The notes under the pieces are model-generated. The model saw only the letters and a list, made by a program, of their open reading frames with translations. It searched no databases and had not been told where the DNA came from. A DNA stretch of 52,314 nucleotides, taken from positions 1 through 52,314 of the forward strand of contig NZ_JAPWIJ010000011.1 in NCBI RefSeq assembly GCF_027270735.1. The letters are read 5' to 3'. The position numbers and the translations under genes are program-made. Shown in pieces: positions 33,701 to 42,182 of this stretch. The DNA is from Rhodococcus ruber. GTDB lineage: Bacteria; Actinomycetota; Actinomycetes; Mycobacteriales; Mycobacteriaceae. How positions within the stretch are numbered: position 1 is the first letter of the stretch; each line of letters begins with the position of its first letter.

Positions 33701-34420
33701 TTGCGTCGTAGCGACCGGTGGCTGATGCACAACCTCGATGTTCGACGCGTTCTGCTCGACTCGCCGAATCCCCTCGTCGTCGACCTGGGGTATGGGGCGA
33801 TGCCGAACACGACGCTCGAGCTGGCCGGTCGACTGCGCACCGTCAGGCCCGATCTCCGAGTCACCGGTCTGGAAATCGACCCCGCCCGCGTCGTTCCGGG
33901 GAGTGACGGCGTGGAGTTCGCTCGTGGCGGTTTCGAGTTGGCCGGTCTGCGCCCGAACCTGGTGCGGGCGTTCAACGTACTGCGGCAATATCCCGAGGAC
34001 GCGGTACCGGCTGCCTGGCAACGCATTCTGTCGGGCCTGGCACCCGGCGGCCTGCTGGTGGACGGTACCTGCGACGAGTTGGGTCGACGCTGCGCATGGG
34101 TATTGCTCGACGCCGACGGCCCGCGGTCTCTGACTCTGGCCTGGGATCCGTTCGATGTCGAGATGCCATCGGACATCGCGGAGCGACTCCCGAAGGTGTT
34201 GATACACCGCAACATCGAGGGCGAGCCGATCCACGATCTGCTGCAGCGCGCCGATCGAGCGTGGTCGGTCTCGGCACCACTGGCCCCTTTCGGCCCCCGC
34301 CTGCGCTGGCGCGCGGCTCTGAAAATACTTGCCGAACAGGGGCTTCCGATCACTCTCCCCCGCCGCCGCATGCGAGACAACGTGCTCACCGTGCCCTGGG
34401 CGACAGTTGCACCGAGGTGA
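33701..34420 (+). CDS. Class I SAM-dependent methyltransferase, start uncertain
   Basis: This protein is at least 239 residues, with a Rossmann-type methyltransferase core: LVVDLGYGAMPNTTLEL (SAM motif I) and VTGLEIDPARV (acidic residue after beta-2). The only canonical start is the TTG at 33701, which lacks a Shine-Dalgarno and a -10. The frame stays open upstream through ITRGTTGINRL, and related proteins seem from memory to contain a similar RGTT...NRLRR stretch. The native N-terminus may therefore extend upstream and may have lost its start where repeat copy C lies. The target molecule is unknown. Confidence 0.75.
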   Translation: MRRSDRWLMHNLDVRRVLLDSPNPLVVDLGYGAMPNTTLELAGRLRTVRPDLRVTGLEIDPARVVPGSDGVEFARGGFELAGLRPNLVRAFNVLRQYPEDAVPAAWQRILSGLAPGGLLVDGTCDELGRRCAWVLLDADGPRSLTLAWDPFDVEMPSDIAERLPKVLIHRNIEGEPIHDLLQRADRAWSVSAPLAPFGPRLRWRAALKILAEQGLPITLPRRRMRDNVLTVPWATVAPR

Positions 34421-34459
34421 TCGATTGCTCGTTGCCGAGGTATGCGGTACCAAAGGACA

Positions 34460-34921
34460 ATGACGCAAACATGGCCGGCGGACTGGTTCGAACGCAAAGC
34501 GGGCGTCGGGTGCCACATTTGCACACAGGGCCGCCCGGCCGAAACTGCGGGCGGGGTTCGGTTCTATTCCGGTGAGTTCGCCGACGCCTACCTGCGAAAA
34601 CGTGCCCACCTTCCGGGGCAATCGATGGTCATCTGGCGAGGTCGGCATGCATCCGACCTGATAGATCTCAGCGAGGAAGAAGCGGCGGGGTACATGAGCG
34701 ACCTGCGCATGTCCGCACGGCTGCTCGCCGCCGTGTTCGAGCCGTGCCAGATCAACTACCTCACCTTCGGCAACAGCGTTCCCCACATCCACACCTACGT
34801 CGTGCCGCGCTATCTCGACGATCCGAATCCGGGCGCACCGCTGCTGCCGTTGGTCGAGACCGAGATCGACGACACCGAGCTACAGCAGCAACTCGAGGCT
34901 CTCGAACGGGCCGCCGGATGA
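34460..34921 (+). CDS. HIT-domain protein
   Basis: This 153-residue histidine-triad family protein has CHIC near the N-terminus (about 17-20) and the triad region NSVPHIHTYVVPR (HxHxx, with the last His replaced by a non-His residue). HIT proteins are nucleotide hydrolases or transferases. The incomplete triad makes hydrolase activity uncertain, though the central His is present. An ATG at 34442 is also open. I chose 34460 because family N-termini begin near MTQTWPADW, but neither has a convincing ribosome binding site. Confidence 0.82.
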   Translation: MTQTWPADWFERKAGVGCHICTQGRPAETAGGVRFYSGEFADAYLRKRAHLPGQSMVIWRGRHASDLIDLSEEEAAGYMSDLRMSARLLAAVFEPCQINYLTFGNSVPHIHTYVVPRYLDDPNPGAPLLPLVETEIDDTELQQQLEALERAAG

Positions 34922-35072
34922 CGCGATCGTCGAGTGCTGGGCTTAACTCGAATGAAACGGGCAGCAGCCCAACCGATCTGGTGCAAACGAAGCAGACCCC
35001 CTGTCGGCAGCAGAGGGGTAGCTCAACCGGGAGCCCAGACGCCGACTCGACACGAGCAGGAACGCAGCCGCA

Positions 35073-36011
35073 ATGATCGATCCACCCCTTACGATTCGAC
35101 CGTGCGTGCCCGACGATCTTTCGAAGCTCGAGCAATGGTCGAGCACGGATCCGGTCGACTGGGTCGATCGAGCTCGTCTCCGCGAGGAAATGGCGTCGGG
35201 CAATTACCGATACGAGTGGACCTGGCTTGCCGAACGCGCGGGTCGTCCGGTCGGGCGAGCTGTGTGGTGGGGCCGTCCGGGCGCAAGCAGCCCCGTCACC
35301 CTCGACTGCTTGTCGGTCCTGCCTGCCGAGAAGCGACCGGCCGACGTGGGTGCCGCCCTGATCCGCACCTCTCGTGCTGCCTTCGAGCAGGCCGCCGCTC
35401 TCGAATTCAATGTCGATGTGGCGGTGAGCAATTCGCGAGACGCTTCGTTGCCGTCGGCATTGGAGTGGCGCGAATCGGCCGCGCACCGGGGTGGTTTCAC
35501 CCGCACGACCGAACGTGTTTCCTTCGCCCGAACCGCTGACGATCCGGTGCCCACGGCCTCGACACGTCTGCACTTCACGGCGGGCACCGATGCGCAGTTC
35601 CTCGCGGTGTTCCAGGCCGTCGCAGCCGGGAGTCTCGATTCCCATACCCGCGCCATGGTTGCCGAACACGGAGTAGCCGCACTCGCGGCAGACGATCTCG
35701 CCTTCTACGGTTCCTTACCGGGGCGGCGCGAGGCCTGGCAGATCGCGAGCCGACCGGACGGCCCGACAGTGGGCTTCGTGGTGCCGACGAGAAATGCCTA
35801 CGACGCGGCCATCAGCTATCTCGGAGTGCTGCCCGAGCATCGCGGTCAGGGCTACGTCGACGATCTGCTGTCACAGATGGTTCGGATGCACCACGACGAC
35901 GGGCAATACCGCATCGTCGGAACCACCGATGCGGTGAATGCCCCCATGCGTTCTGCCTTCGAGCGCGCAGGTTTTGTCGTCACTCGCACTCGGATCGTGC
36001 ACGCGGGCTAG
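35073..36011 (+). CDS. GNAT-family N-acetyltransferase, two domains
   Basis: This 312-residue protein appears to contain two GNAT folds. The N-terminal one (about 1-150) has LDCLSVLPAEKRPADVGAAL in the motif A position but lacks a clear Q/RxxGxG. The C-terminal one (about 165-312) has ISYLGVLPEHRGQGYVDDLL, an intact acetyl-CoA motif. Probably only the C-terminal domain is catalytic. The substrate is unknown. The upstream 150 bp contain nothing clear beyond AGGAA about 10 nt before the ATG. Confidence 0.85.
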   Translation: MIDPPLTIRPCVPDDLSKLEQWSSTDPVDWVDRARLREEMASGNYRYEWTWLAERAGRPVGRAVWWGRPGASSPVTLDCLSVLPAEKRPADVGAALIRTSRAAFEQAAALEFNVDVAVSNSRDASLPSALEWRESAAHRGGFTRTTERVSFARTADDPVPTASTRLHFTAGTDAQFLAVFQAVAAGSLDSHTRAMVAEHGVAALAADDLAFYGSLPGRREAWQIASRPDGPTVGFVVPTRNAYDAAISYLGVLPEHRGQGYVDDLLSQMVRMHHDDGQYRIVGTTDAVNAPMRSAFERAGFVVTRTRIVHAG

Positions 36012-36014
36012 CGA

Positions 36015-36602
36015 TCACGTGCCGGCAGACAATGCCAGTTCGACCCGCTCGGCTACTCGATCGGTGCTGTTGCCGGCCTCGGAGTACAACGCCTGGGGGT
36101 CGACACGACCGATCGCCACGGCGTCGCACACCACCTCGTCGAGGGTCAGTTGCGAGATTCCGCCGGCAGCGAGATCGAGCACCGTCCGTACGGGCGTGGT
36201 GATGTTGAACGTGCCGGCCGATTCGACGTCACGAGGCTCGAGCCGCAGACGATGAACCGCAAGTCGGGTATCGCTCAGGCGTAAGTCCCCGAACGCGCAC
36301 AGGTGCACGAACTGCGGGTGCAGGTGACCGAATCCGTGCAACTCGGCGGCGCTCTGGTGCGAGATCACTGCCTCGCCGCCGAACCAGGCGCACCACATCG
36401 CGAACACCTCGAGCTCGCTGTGCGGCCATTGGCCCAGTCGGAACAGGTTGCGCTCGACGCGAGTCCACGTGTTCGTGGCCAGGTTGACGCGCACCATCGC
36501 CGAATCGAAGCCGAGCTCCCCGGCCTGCTCGGCGGTGAAGTAGCCGTCCTGACGAGTGGCGAGCGAGTGCAGCTCCTGCACACTCGGTCCTGTCGTACCC
36601 AT
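36015..36602 (-). CDS. Orphan AbiEi-like antitoxin/regulator domain protein
   Basis: This 195-residue protein has an N-terminal winged-HTH like AbiEi antitoxins (LATRQDGYFTAEQAGELGFDSAMVR) and a following domain with VISHQSAAELHGFG and ITTPVRTVLDLAAGGIS, the usual layout of actinobacterial AbiEi_4 proteins. No AbiEii nucleotidyltransferase toxin is adjacent, so it is more likely a stand-alone regulator. I chose the ATG at 36602, 6 nt after a TACGCT hexamer; an upstream start at 36620 is open. A CRP/GlxR-like site overlaps its -35 region. Confidence 0.8.
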   Translation of the reverse strand: MGTTGPSVQELHSLATRQDGYFTAEQAGELGFDSAMVRVNLATNTWTRVERNLFRLGQWPHSELEVFAMWCAWFGGEAVISHQSAAELHGFGHLHPQFVHLCAFGDLRLSDTRLAVHRLRLEPRDVESAGTFNITTPVRTVLDLAAGGISQLTLDEVVCDAVAIGRVDPQALYSEAGNSTDRVAERVELALSAGT

Positions 36603-36608
36603 GCCGCA

Positions 36609-36638
36609 AGCGTACGTCAAAATGTGTTACAGATCACA
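36609..36638. promoter_or_regulatory. AbiEi-like promoter with CRP/GlxR-like site
   Basis: TACGCT (36609-36614, minus) is the -10 of the AbiEi-like gene, 6 nt from its ATG. TGTGTTACAGATCACA (36623-36638) matches TGTGA-N6-TCACA with one mismatch. It lies at about -21 to -36 of that gene, a repressing position. It is about 75-90 bp upstream of the divergent DUF2993 gene, an activating position. Confidence 0.55.
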
Positions 36639-36712
36639 AACTTTGGTACCGGAGACATCTGTTCGGCGAGTTTCACAGAGCTTGCTCAGAAACATCGGGA
36701 AGACTGCCGGGA

Positions 36713-37459
36713 ATGTCCTCCACAGCCAAGCGCAGCAGCGTGCCGTTGATCGCAGTCTCCGTCGTTGTAGTCCTCCTCGTCGCCGTCATCGGTGGCGAGT
36801 TGTTCGTGCGTCAGCAGATCAAGTCGTGCCTCGCCGGCCAGCTCGAATCCGAGCTCGGCAGCCAGGTGGAGGTCGGTCTCGGCCTCAAGCCGGTCCTGCT
36901 CTCCTTGGTGGACAAGAAGGTCTCGTCGGTCACCGTCGACAGCGACGACGCGCGATTCGGGCCGGCCGAGGGCATGGTCGTGCACGCCGAGGCACGGGAT
37001 CTGAACCTCACCCAGTCCGCCGATTCCGGCGGCACCATCGGCAGCTCGAGTGCCGACATCTCGTGGTCAACCGACGGCATCACCCGCACCCTGCAGAGTC
37101 AGGGCATCGGCGCGATCGTCTCGGGCGTCACCTCGGATGCATCGGCCGGCACCCTCGAATTCGCCGTCGGCGCGCTCGCGAAGCTGACCGTCAAGCCGCA
37201 GGTCGCCGACGGCAGGGTCGACTTTCAGACCGTCGACGCGTCGATCCTCGGTCTCGGTATCCCCACCGACCTGGTCGACTCCGTCGTCGGAGTGCTGACC
37301 GACAGCCTGCAGGCCTACCCGTTGGACATGACTCCGACGTCGTTGACCGTCACCGACTCCGGCATCGAGCTCAGTCTCGAGGGCGGGCAGTACACGATTC
37401 CCGCGACCCAGCAGAACCAGAATCAGCAGACCCCCGAGGGTTGCTCCCTCGTCGCTTGA
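36713..37459 (+). CDS. DUF2993 (LmeA-like) membrane-anchored protein
   Basis: This 248-residue protein has an uncleaved N-terminal membrane anchor (about 11-32, VPLIAVSVVVVLLVAVIGGELF) and an extracytoplasmic DUF2993 domain with a single Cys at residue 39 and another near the end. Mycobacterial LmeA of this family binds phospholipid and is needed for lipomannan elongation; a lipid-binding envelope role is inferred. The mycobacterial neighbour of deoC (Rv0479c) is also a membrane protein. It is convergent with deoC, 18 bp apart. Confidence 0.85.
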   Translation: MSSTAKRSSVPLIAVSVVVVLLVAVIGGELFVRQQIKSCLAGQLESELGSQVEVGLGLKPVLLSLVDKKVSSVTVDSDDARFGPAEGMVVHAEARDLNLTQSADSGGTIGSSSADISWSTDGITRTLQSQGIGAIVSGVTSDASAGTLEFAVGALAKLTVKPQVADGRVDFQTVDASILGLGIPTDLVDSVVGVLTDSLQAYPLDMTPTSLTVTDSGIELSLEGGQYTIPATQQNQNQQTPEGCSLVA

Positions 37460-37477
37460 CCCACGTGCGCGGTCGCT

Positions 37478-38128
37478 CTAGTTCAACCCGTCGAGCACCG
37501 CACGGGTACCCGACAGCCCCAATCGTGTTGCGCCCGCGTCGATCATCGCCAGGGCGGCCTCCGTCGTACGGATGCCGCCGCTGGCCTTGACGCCCAGTCG
37601 ACCGCCGACGGTCTCCGCCATCAATCGCACGGCCTCGACGCTCGCGCCGCCGGCCGGATGGAAACCGGTGGATGTCTTGACGAAGTTCGCACCTGCAGTC
37701 TCTGCTGCACGGCACACTTCGACGATCGCTTCGTCGGACAGCGCTGCCGATTCGATGATCACCTTGAGTACGGCATTGCCGATGCCTTCACGGACGGTGA
37801 CGATGTCGGCCAGAACGGCGTTGTAGTCGCCCGCAATGGCGGCTCCGACATCGATCACCATGTCGACCTCGTCGGCACCCTGCTGCACCGCGAGGCGCGC
37901 CTCGGATCCCTTGATCAACGAATGATGCTTACCCGACGGGAATCCGGCGACGACGGCGGTGAGCATTCCCTCGGCGCGGATCGGCAGCATCGACGGCGAG
38001 ACGCACACCGCGAGCACTCCGAGCTCACGGCCCTCCTCGATCAGAGCGGTCACGTCGGCGGCAGTGGCTTCCGGCTTGAGCAGCGTGTGGTCGACCATTC
38101 CTGCGAGGGCGGCGCGGGTGAGTGTCAT
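37478..38128 (-). CDS. deoC: Deoxyribose-phosphate aldolase
   Basis: This 216-residue class I aldolase splits 2-deoxyribose 5-phosphate into glyceraldehyde 3-phosphate and acetaldehyde, in nucleoside catabolism. The Schiff-base Lys151 lies in NFVKTSTGF and the acidic residue in VDMVIDVG (about 88-95). [10 protein letters not shown] at the N-terminus is typical. Length matches the family. It may process deoxyribose from nucleosides imported by the uptake module earlier in the window, though the two are not linked transcriptionally. Confidence 0.95.
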   Translation of the reverse strand: MTLTRAALAGMVDHTLLKPEATAADVTALIEEGRELGVLAVCVSPSMLPIRAEGMLTAVVAGFPSGKHHSLIKGSEARLAVQQGADEVDMVIDVGAAIAGDYNAVLADIVTVREGIGNAVLKVIIESAALSDEAIVEVCRAAETAGANFVKTSTGFHPAGGASVEAVRLMAETVGGRLGVKASGGIRTTEAALAMIDAGATRLGLSGTRAVLDGLN

Positions 38129-38187
38129 ACGGTCCAGCTTTTCACAGCTCTGCCGATCGCAGCCCTGTCGGTCTACGATTTTCGGTC

Positions 38188-39030
38188 ATGACCGCAGAGT
38201 CGCTCGCCGCCACCTTCAATGCCACCAGCAGGGAGTTCGACGCGGTGACGCCGCAGGTCTGGGGACCTGCCGGGCAGTCGCTCGCCTTCGCACTCGAGCT
38301 GGCCTCCGGCGACGCCGTTCTGGACGTGTGCTCGGGCACCGGAGCATCGGCAATTCCTGCGGCGGCCGCCGTCGGACCCGACGGCATCGTGCATGCCATC
38401 GACCTCGCCGACGATCTCTTGGAAGTGGGCCGGGTGAAGGCCACCGATCGGGCACTGCGCAACATCGACTTCGTCGTCGCCGACGCCACCGAGTGGCAAC
38501 CGCCGTCGACCGTTCCCGCCGCCGGATACGACGCCCTGGCCTGCTCGTACGGCATCTTCTTTCTTCCCGATCCAGAGCAGGATTTTGCGCGACTCGTCTC
38601 GTTGGTTCGCCCTGGCGGGCGCGTCGGAGTGACGGTGTGGCGCAAGGGCTCGGTCAGGGAGTACTCGGGCGCGTTCTTCGACGTGATCGGTAGACACTGG
38701 CCGGCGAGCGCGGGCCCTGCACCCGACCCGACGGCCGAAGTCGACGATCACCCGATCCGCAGGATGGAGACAGCGGATCTACTCGGTGCCTGGCTCACCG
38801 CCGCCGGTACGTCCGACGTCCGGGTCGTCGAGCTGTCCAATCATGTACCGGCGACCCAGTCGTTCGTCTGGGATTTCGTGCTGGGCAGTGCACTGCGCGG
38901 TGCACTGACTCCGTTCGACGACGGAACTCGCACCCAGATCCGGGCCGAGTTCTCGGCTCTACTGACCGAGCGCGGGATCGATTCGATCGATCTCGGGACA
39001 CTGGTGGCAACCGGAGTGCGCATGCCCTGA
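38188..39030 (+). CDS. Class I SAM-dependent methyltransferase (UbiE-like)
   Basis: This 280-residue protein has a Methyltransf_11/UbiE-type core: AVLDVCSGTGASAIPAA (SAM motif I), VHAIDLADDLLEVGRVKA (motif II) and ALACSYGIFFLPDPEQDF. A small-molecule substrate is likely but unknown. The frame opens at 38122; I use the ATG at 38188, which lies 8 nt after TACGAT. It is divergent from deoC and 13 bp upstream of purU. Confidence 0.85.
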   Translation: MTAESLAATFNATSREFDAVTPQVWGPAGQSLAFALELASGDAVLDVCSGTGASAIPAAAAVGPDGIVHAIDLADDLLEVGRVKATDRALRNIDFVVADATEWQPPSTVPAAGYDALACSYGIFFLPDPEQDFARLVSLVRPGGRVGVTVWRKGSVREYSGAFFDVIGRHWPASAGPAPDPTAEVDDHPIRRMETADLLGAWLTAAGTSDVRVVELSNHVPATQSFVWDFVLGSALRGALTPFDDGTRTQIRAEFSALLTERGIDSIDLGTLVATGVRMP

Positions 39031-39043
39031 GAGAATCGTCGGC

Positions 39044-39928
39044 ATGAGTTCTTCCGTATCCGAGGACCGCCGCTACGTTCTGTCTCTCGGTTGCCCCGAC
39101 AAGACGGGCATCGTCGCCCGCATCTCGACCTTCCTCGCCGACGTCGGTGGGTGGATCGTCGAGGCCGCATATCACGCCGATCCCGACACCGGTTGGTTTT
39201 TCACCCGGCAGGCCGTGCGGGCGTCGTCGGTCGACATGAGCATCGAGGATCTGCGTGCACGATTCGCCGAGGTGGCCGCCGAGCTGGGCCCGGAAACCGA
39301 ATGGGCACTGCATGATTCGGGCCAACCCAAGCGTGTCGTACTACTCGTCAGCAAGGAAGCACACTGCCTGCACGATCTGCTCGGACGGGCGGCGGGCGGC
39401 GAACTGCCTGCACAGATCTCCGCGGTGATCGGCAACCACGAGTCGCTCGAACCGATCGCCGCCGCGCACGGCACACCTTTCCATCACGTCGAGTTCGCGA
39501 AGGATCCGGCCGAGCGCGGGCCTGCCTTCGAGAAAGTGCGCTCACTGGTCGATTCCTACGACCCCCACGCAGTGGTGCTGGCGCGCTTCATGCAGGTGCT
39601 GCCGGAATCGCTGTGCGCACACTGGGCGGGCCGGGCGATCAACATTCACCACAGCTTCCTGCCGTCGTTCGTCGGTGCCCGGCCCTACCACCAGGCCTTC
39701 GCACGGGGCGTCAAACTGATCGGTGCGACGTGCCATTACGTCACCGCCGAGCTCGACGCGGGTCCCATCATCGAGCAGGACGTCATCCGCGTCGACCATT
39801 CCGACGAGGTCACCGACATGGTGCGTCAGGGCCGCGACATCGAGAAGCTGGTGCTCTCCCGTGGTCTGCGATGGCACCTGGAGGATCGCGTGCTGGTGCA
39901 CGGCCGCAAGACCGTGGTGTTCAGCTAG
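39044..39928 (+). CDS. purU: Formyltetrahydrofolate deformylase
   Basis: This 294-residue enzyme hydrolyses 10-formyl-THF to THF and formate, balancing one-carbon pools and supplying formate for purine synthesis. The N-terminal ACT domain spans about 10-85 (LGCPDKTGIVARISTFLADVGG). The C-terminal formyltransferase-fold domain has the catalytic Asn-His in INIHHSFLPSFVGARPY and Asp in AELDAGPIIEQD. Length is typical. It is convergent with the next hydrolase, with 1 bp between stops. Confidence 0.94.
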   Translation: MSSSVSEDRRYVLSLGCPDKTGIVARISTFLADVGGWIVEAAYHADPDTGWFFTRQAVRASSVDMSIEDLRARFAEVAAELGPETEWALHDSGQPKRVVLLVSKEAHCLHDLLGRAAGGELPAQISAVIGNHESLEPIAAAHGTPFHHVEFAKDPAERGPAFEKVRSLVDSYDPHAVVLARFMQVLPESLCAHWAGRAINIHHSFLPSFVGARPYHQAFARGVKLIGATCHYVTAELDAGPIIEQDVIRVDHSDEVTDMVRQGRDIEKLVLSRGLRWHLEDRVLVHGRKTVVFS

Positions 39929-39929
39929 A

Positions 39930-40955
39930 TCACAAGTAACGGAGCCGAACGACCTCGGTGTTGAATTCGTCGATTGCTTCCACCGAGCTCATGTGACCGA
40001 TGCCGGGGATCACGATCAATCGGCTCAGATGGTCGTGATCGTCCAGAGCGCGGGCGAGTTTGCGGGCGTGCACCGGCGGGGTCAGGCGGTCGGCAGATCC
40101 GACGAGGACGCTGGTGGGGACGGACATGTTCGCCAGCGCCTCGCGGATGTCGAGGTCGCTGATGGCCGCGCCCCAGATGCCTCGAGTGCGCGGGGCGCAT
40201 TCGAGCACGATCTTCTCGCAGAACGCCACCTCGGCTGCGGTGGCTCCGGGAGCCATCGAGATGTACTTGATGGCTTGGCGCGTCACAGGCGACGGTCGCA
40301 ACGGCAGCGCCGAGCTCAGCACGGCTCGACCGACCGGTGCCGGAACGCGCGGGAAACGCTGGGGCAACGGGATGACGGTGGTCTCTCGGACGAGAGAGTC
40401 GGTCGCGGTGCTGGCGAGCAGCACGGCACTGACGAGTCGATCGACCTGTTCGGGGTAGTTTCCGGCCCACGCCATGATCGACATACCGCCCATGCTGTGC
40501 CCCACCAGGACGGCCTTGTTGTCTTCGACGACAGTCGCGGCGAGCACGGCAGCGAGGTCGTCGGCCAGCACGTCCGGGCTCAGTGGCCGCGTTCCGACGT
40601 CGCTGCGGCCGTGGCCGCGCTGGTCGTACGCGATGACGCGGTAGCGGCCGGCGAGGGCGTTGATCTGCGGAAACCAGTAGTCGGCCGAGCACGTCCACCC
40701 ATGGCTGAAGACGATCGGTTCTGCATCTGCATCACCGTAGCTACGGACGTGCAGGTGAGCTCCGTCGTCGGTGACCACCTCGGTGATGTGCGGCTCGATC
40801 GTGGGGTGCTTCAGAAGCTCGTCGGGCCGAACGTCCGTCGTCTTGGTGAACGAATGCAGGCGATGCCGCCGGACGACGAATGCACCGACCGATGCCGCCG
40901 CAGCCGCGCTGCCGATTCCGAACAGCACACGTTCGACTACCTTGCGTGAAACCAC
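39930..40955 (-). CDS. Alpha/beta hydrolase with N-terminal membrane segment
   Basis: This 341-residue hydrolase has an N-terminal hydrophobic stretch (about 6-27) that may anchor it. The oxyanion region is VFSHGWTCSADYWF, followed by YDQRGHGRSD, nucleophile GHSMGGMSIMAW, acid in VGSADRLTPP and His in GIGHMSSVE. It is most like non-specific esterases or haloperoxidase-type hydrolases. The substrate is unknown. The GTG start has AGGGGA 6 nt upstream. Confidence 0.88.
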   Translation of the reverse strand: MVSRKVVERVLFGIGSAAAAASVGAFVVRRHRLHSFTKTTDVRPDELLKHPTIEPHITEVVTDDGAHLHVRSYGDADAEPIVFSHGWTCSADYWFPQINALAGRYRVIAYDQRGHGRSDVGTRPLSPDVLADDLAAVLAATVVEDNKAVLVGHSMGGMSIMAWAGNYPEQVDRLVSAVLLASTATDSLVRETTVIPLPQRFPRVPAPVGRAVLSSALPLRPSPVTRQAIKYISMAPGATAAEVAFCEKIVLECAPRTRGIWGAAISDLDIREALANMSVPTSVLVGSADRLTPPVHARKLARALDDHDHLSRLIVIPGIGHMSSVEAIDEFNTEVVRLRYL

Positions 40956-41035
40956 AGAAAATCCCCTCTACCTCGACCCCCTGGCGGGTGCGGTAGACGG
41001 TACGCCCACGATCTCGTGAGCGTCGATGCGCCTGC

Positions 41036-41326
41036 CTACCAGCGGGGTCCGCGCTGAATGCTGTCGATCTTGGGTCGGACGTCGACGAGGTACACCGCGA
41101 TCGCCACGATGCCGATGATCCAGAACATGATGACCATCGGACCGATCAGCGTCAGCAGCAGTCCCACCGCCAGGATGCCCAACCAGGCATTTTTGGTAAG
41201 TTTGCCGGCTGCGGGAAAGGCATCCGGCCGTTGGCGCAGCACGTGGAAAATTGCGTATGCCGCTCCGGCAATCGAAATGATTTGCAGGATCAGGAAGATC
41301 GTCTGGGAGAAGCTGCTCGCAATCAC
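41036..41326 (-). CDS. DUF2516 small membrane protein (Rv0476-like)
   Basis: This 96-residue protein has three predicted membrane segments (about 5-27, 48-65 and 67-84) and a cytosolic C-terminus (VDVRPKIDSIQRG). It belongs to the DUF2516 family of actinobacteria, with no known function. It follows hbhA here as in mycobacteria, separated by a strong hairpin. Confidence 0.85.
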   Translation of the reverse strand: MIASSFSQTIFLILQIISIAGAAYAIFHVLRQRPDAFPAAGKLTKNAWLGILAVGLLLTLIGPMVIMFWIIGIVAIAVYLVDVRPKIDSIQRGPRW

Positions 41327-41343
41327 GCCCGCCAGTGTACGAG

Positions 41344-41379
41344 AAACGACCCCTGCACCGCGCGGCGCAGGGGTCGTTT
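41344..41379. terminator. Strong hairpin between hbhA and DUF2516
   Basis: AAACGACCCCTGC (41344-41356) and GCAGGGGTCGTTT (41367-41379) form a perfect 13-bp stem with a 10-nt loop. It follows the hbhA stop on the minus strand. It probably terminates or dampens hbhA transcription before the DUF2516 gene. Confidence 0.75.
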
Positions 41380-41393
41380 TCTTTACGAATGCT

Positions 41394-42182
41394 TTAGCGA
41401 GTGGTCTTCTTCGCCGGAGCCTTCTTGGCCGGAGCCGGGGTGGCCTTCTTCGCAGCCGGTGCCGGTGCCGTCTTCTTGGCCGGTGCCGGGGTCTTCTTGA
41501 TGGGCGAGTTCGCGTTGCTGCGGGTCTTGGCCTCGACCGTGCCCGCCACGCCGCTCACCTTGTCGGATGCCTCGACGGCCTTGTCCTTGGCCTCGTCGCC
41601 TGCTTCGTCGATGTTCTCGGCGAGCTCGTCTGCTGCGTCGGAGATCTCCTCTGCACCCTCACGAACCTTGTCCGACGCGATGCCGGCCAGAGCTGCAGCG
41701 CGCTCGCCGACTGCGCGAGTCTGCGAAGCGACGGTTCCGAGAGCCTGCTCGGTGAGGTCCACGACGTCGTTGGCTGCAGAGTTGGCACGCTCGAGACCCT
41801 CTTCGACGGCGGGCGTGCGGCGGATGCGCTCGACGGCCTCTTCGCCGCGCTCGGCGAGAGAGGTGTACAGGTCGGAGGCAACCTTGAGGTACGCCTCGGC
41901 GACCTTGCGCAGCTCTTCCGGGGTGAAGCGCTCTCGCAGTTCGGCGATCTCGTCGGGGAGTTCCGCAGGCAGGGCAGCGAGGCGCTCGCGCAGGTTCTCC
42001 ACGCCCTCGGTGACCTCTTCGGAGATGTCGGCGAGGCGAGCGTTCACCTCGCTGGTGCGGCTCTCGGCACGCGAGCGCACCTGGGCGACGACGTCCGCTA
42101 CGGCCTGGACGACAGCGTCGCCTGCACCGACGGCTGCGAAGATGGGGGTCTTGACGTTCTCGAAGTTCTTGGAATCAGACAT
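41394..42182 (-). CDS. hbhA: Heparin-binding hemagglutinin-like protein (HBHA family)
   Basis: This 262-residue protein has a long amphipathic helical/coiled-coil body (about 25-210) and a Lys-Ala-Pro-rich tail (about 220-262, with KKTPAPAKK-type repeats ending KKTTR), the layout of mycobacterial HBHA. There the tail binds heparan sulfate; in non-pathogens a role in lipid-droplet or surface organisation has been proposed. The frame opens at 42233, but the ATG at 42182 (MSDSKNFENVKTP) fits the family and overlaps the XRE gene stop by 8 bp. The two are co-transcribed. Confidence 0.88.
   Translation of the reverse strand: MSDSKNFENVKTPIFAAVGAGDAVVQAVADVVAQVRSRAESRTSEVNARLADISEEVTEGVENLRERLAALPAELPDEIAELRERFTPEELRKVAEAYLKVASDLYTSLAERGEEAVERIRRTPAVEEGLERANSAANDVVDLTEQALGTVASQTRAVGERAAALAGIASDKVREGAEEISDAADELAENIDEAGDEAKDKAVEASDKVSGVAGTVEAKTRSNANSPIKKTPAPAKKTAPAPAAKKATPAPAKKAPAKKTTR

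Noticed and set aside
34480..34500. GGTTCGAAC, resembling a tRNA T-loop
   Set aside because: It lies inside the HIT gene, encoding WFERK, with no acceptor stem or anticodon arm around it.
36015..36602. Complete AbiE toxin-antitoxin system
   Set aside because: Only the AbiEi-like component is present; no AbiEii nucleotidyltransferase lies on either side.
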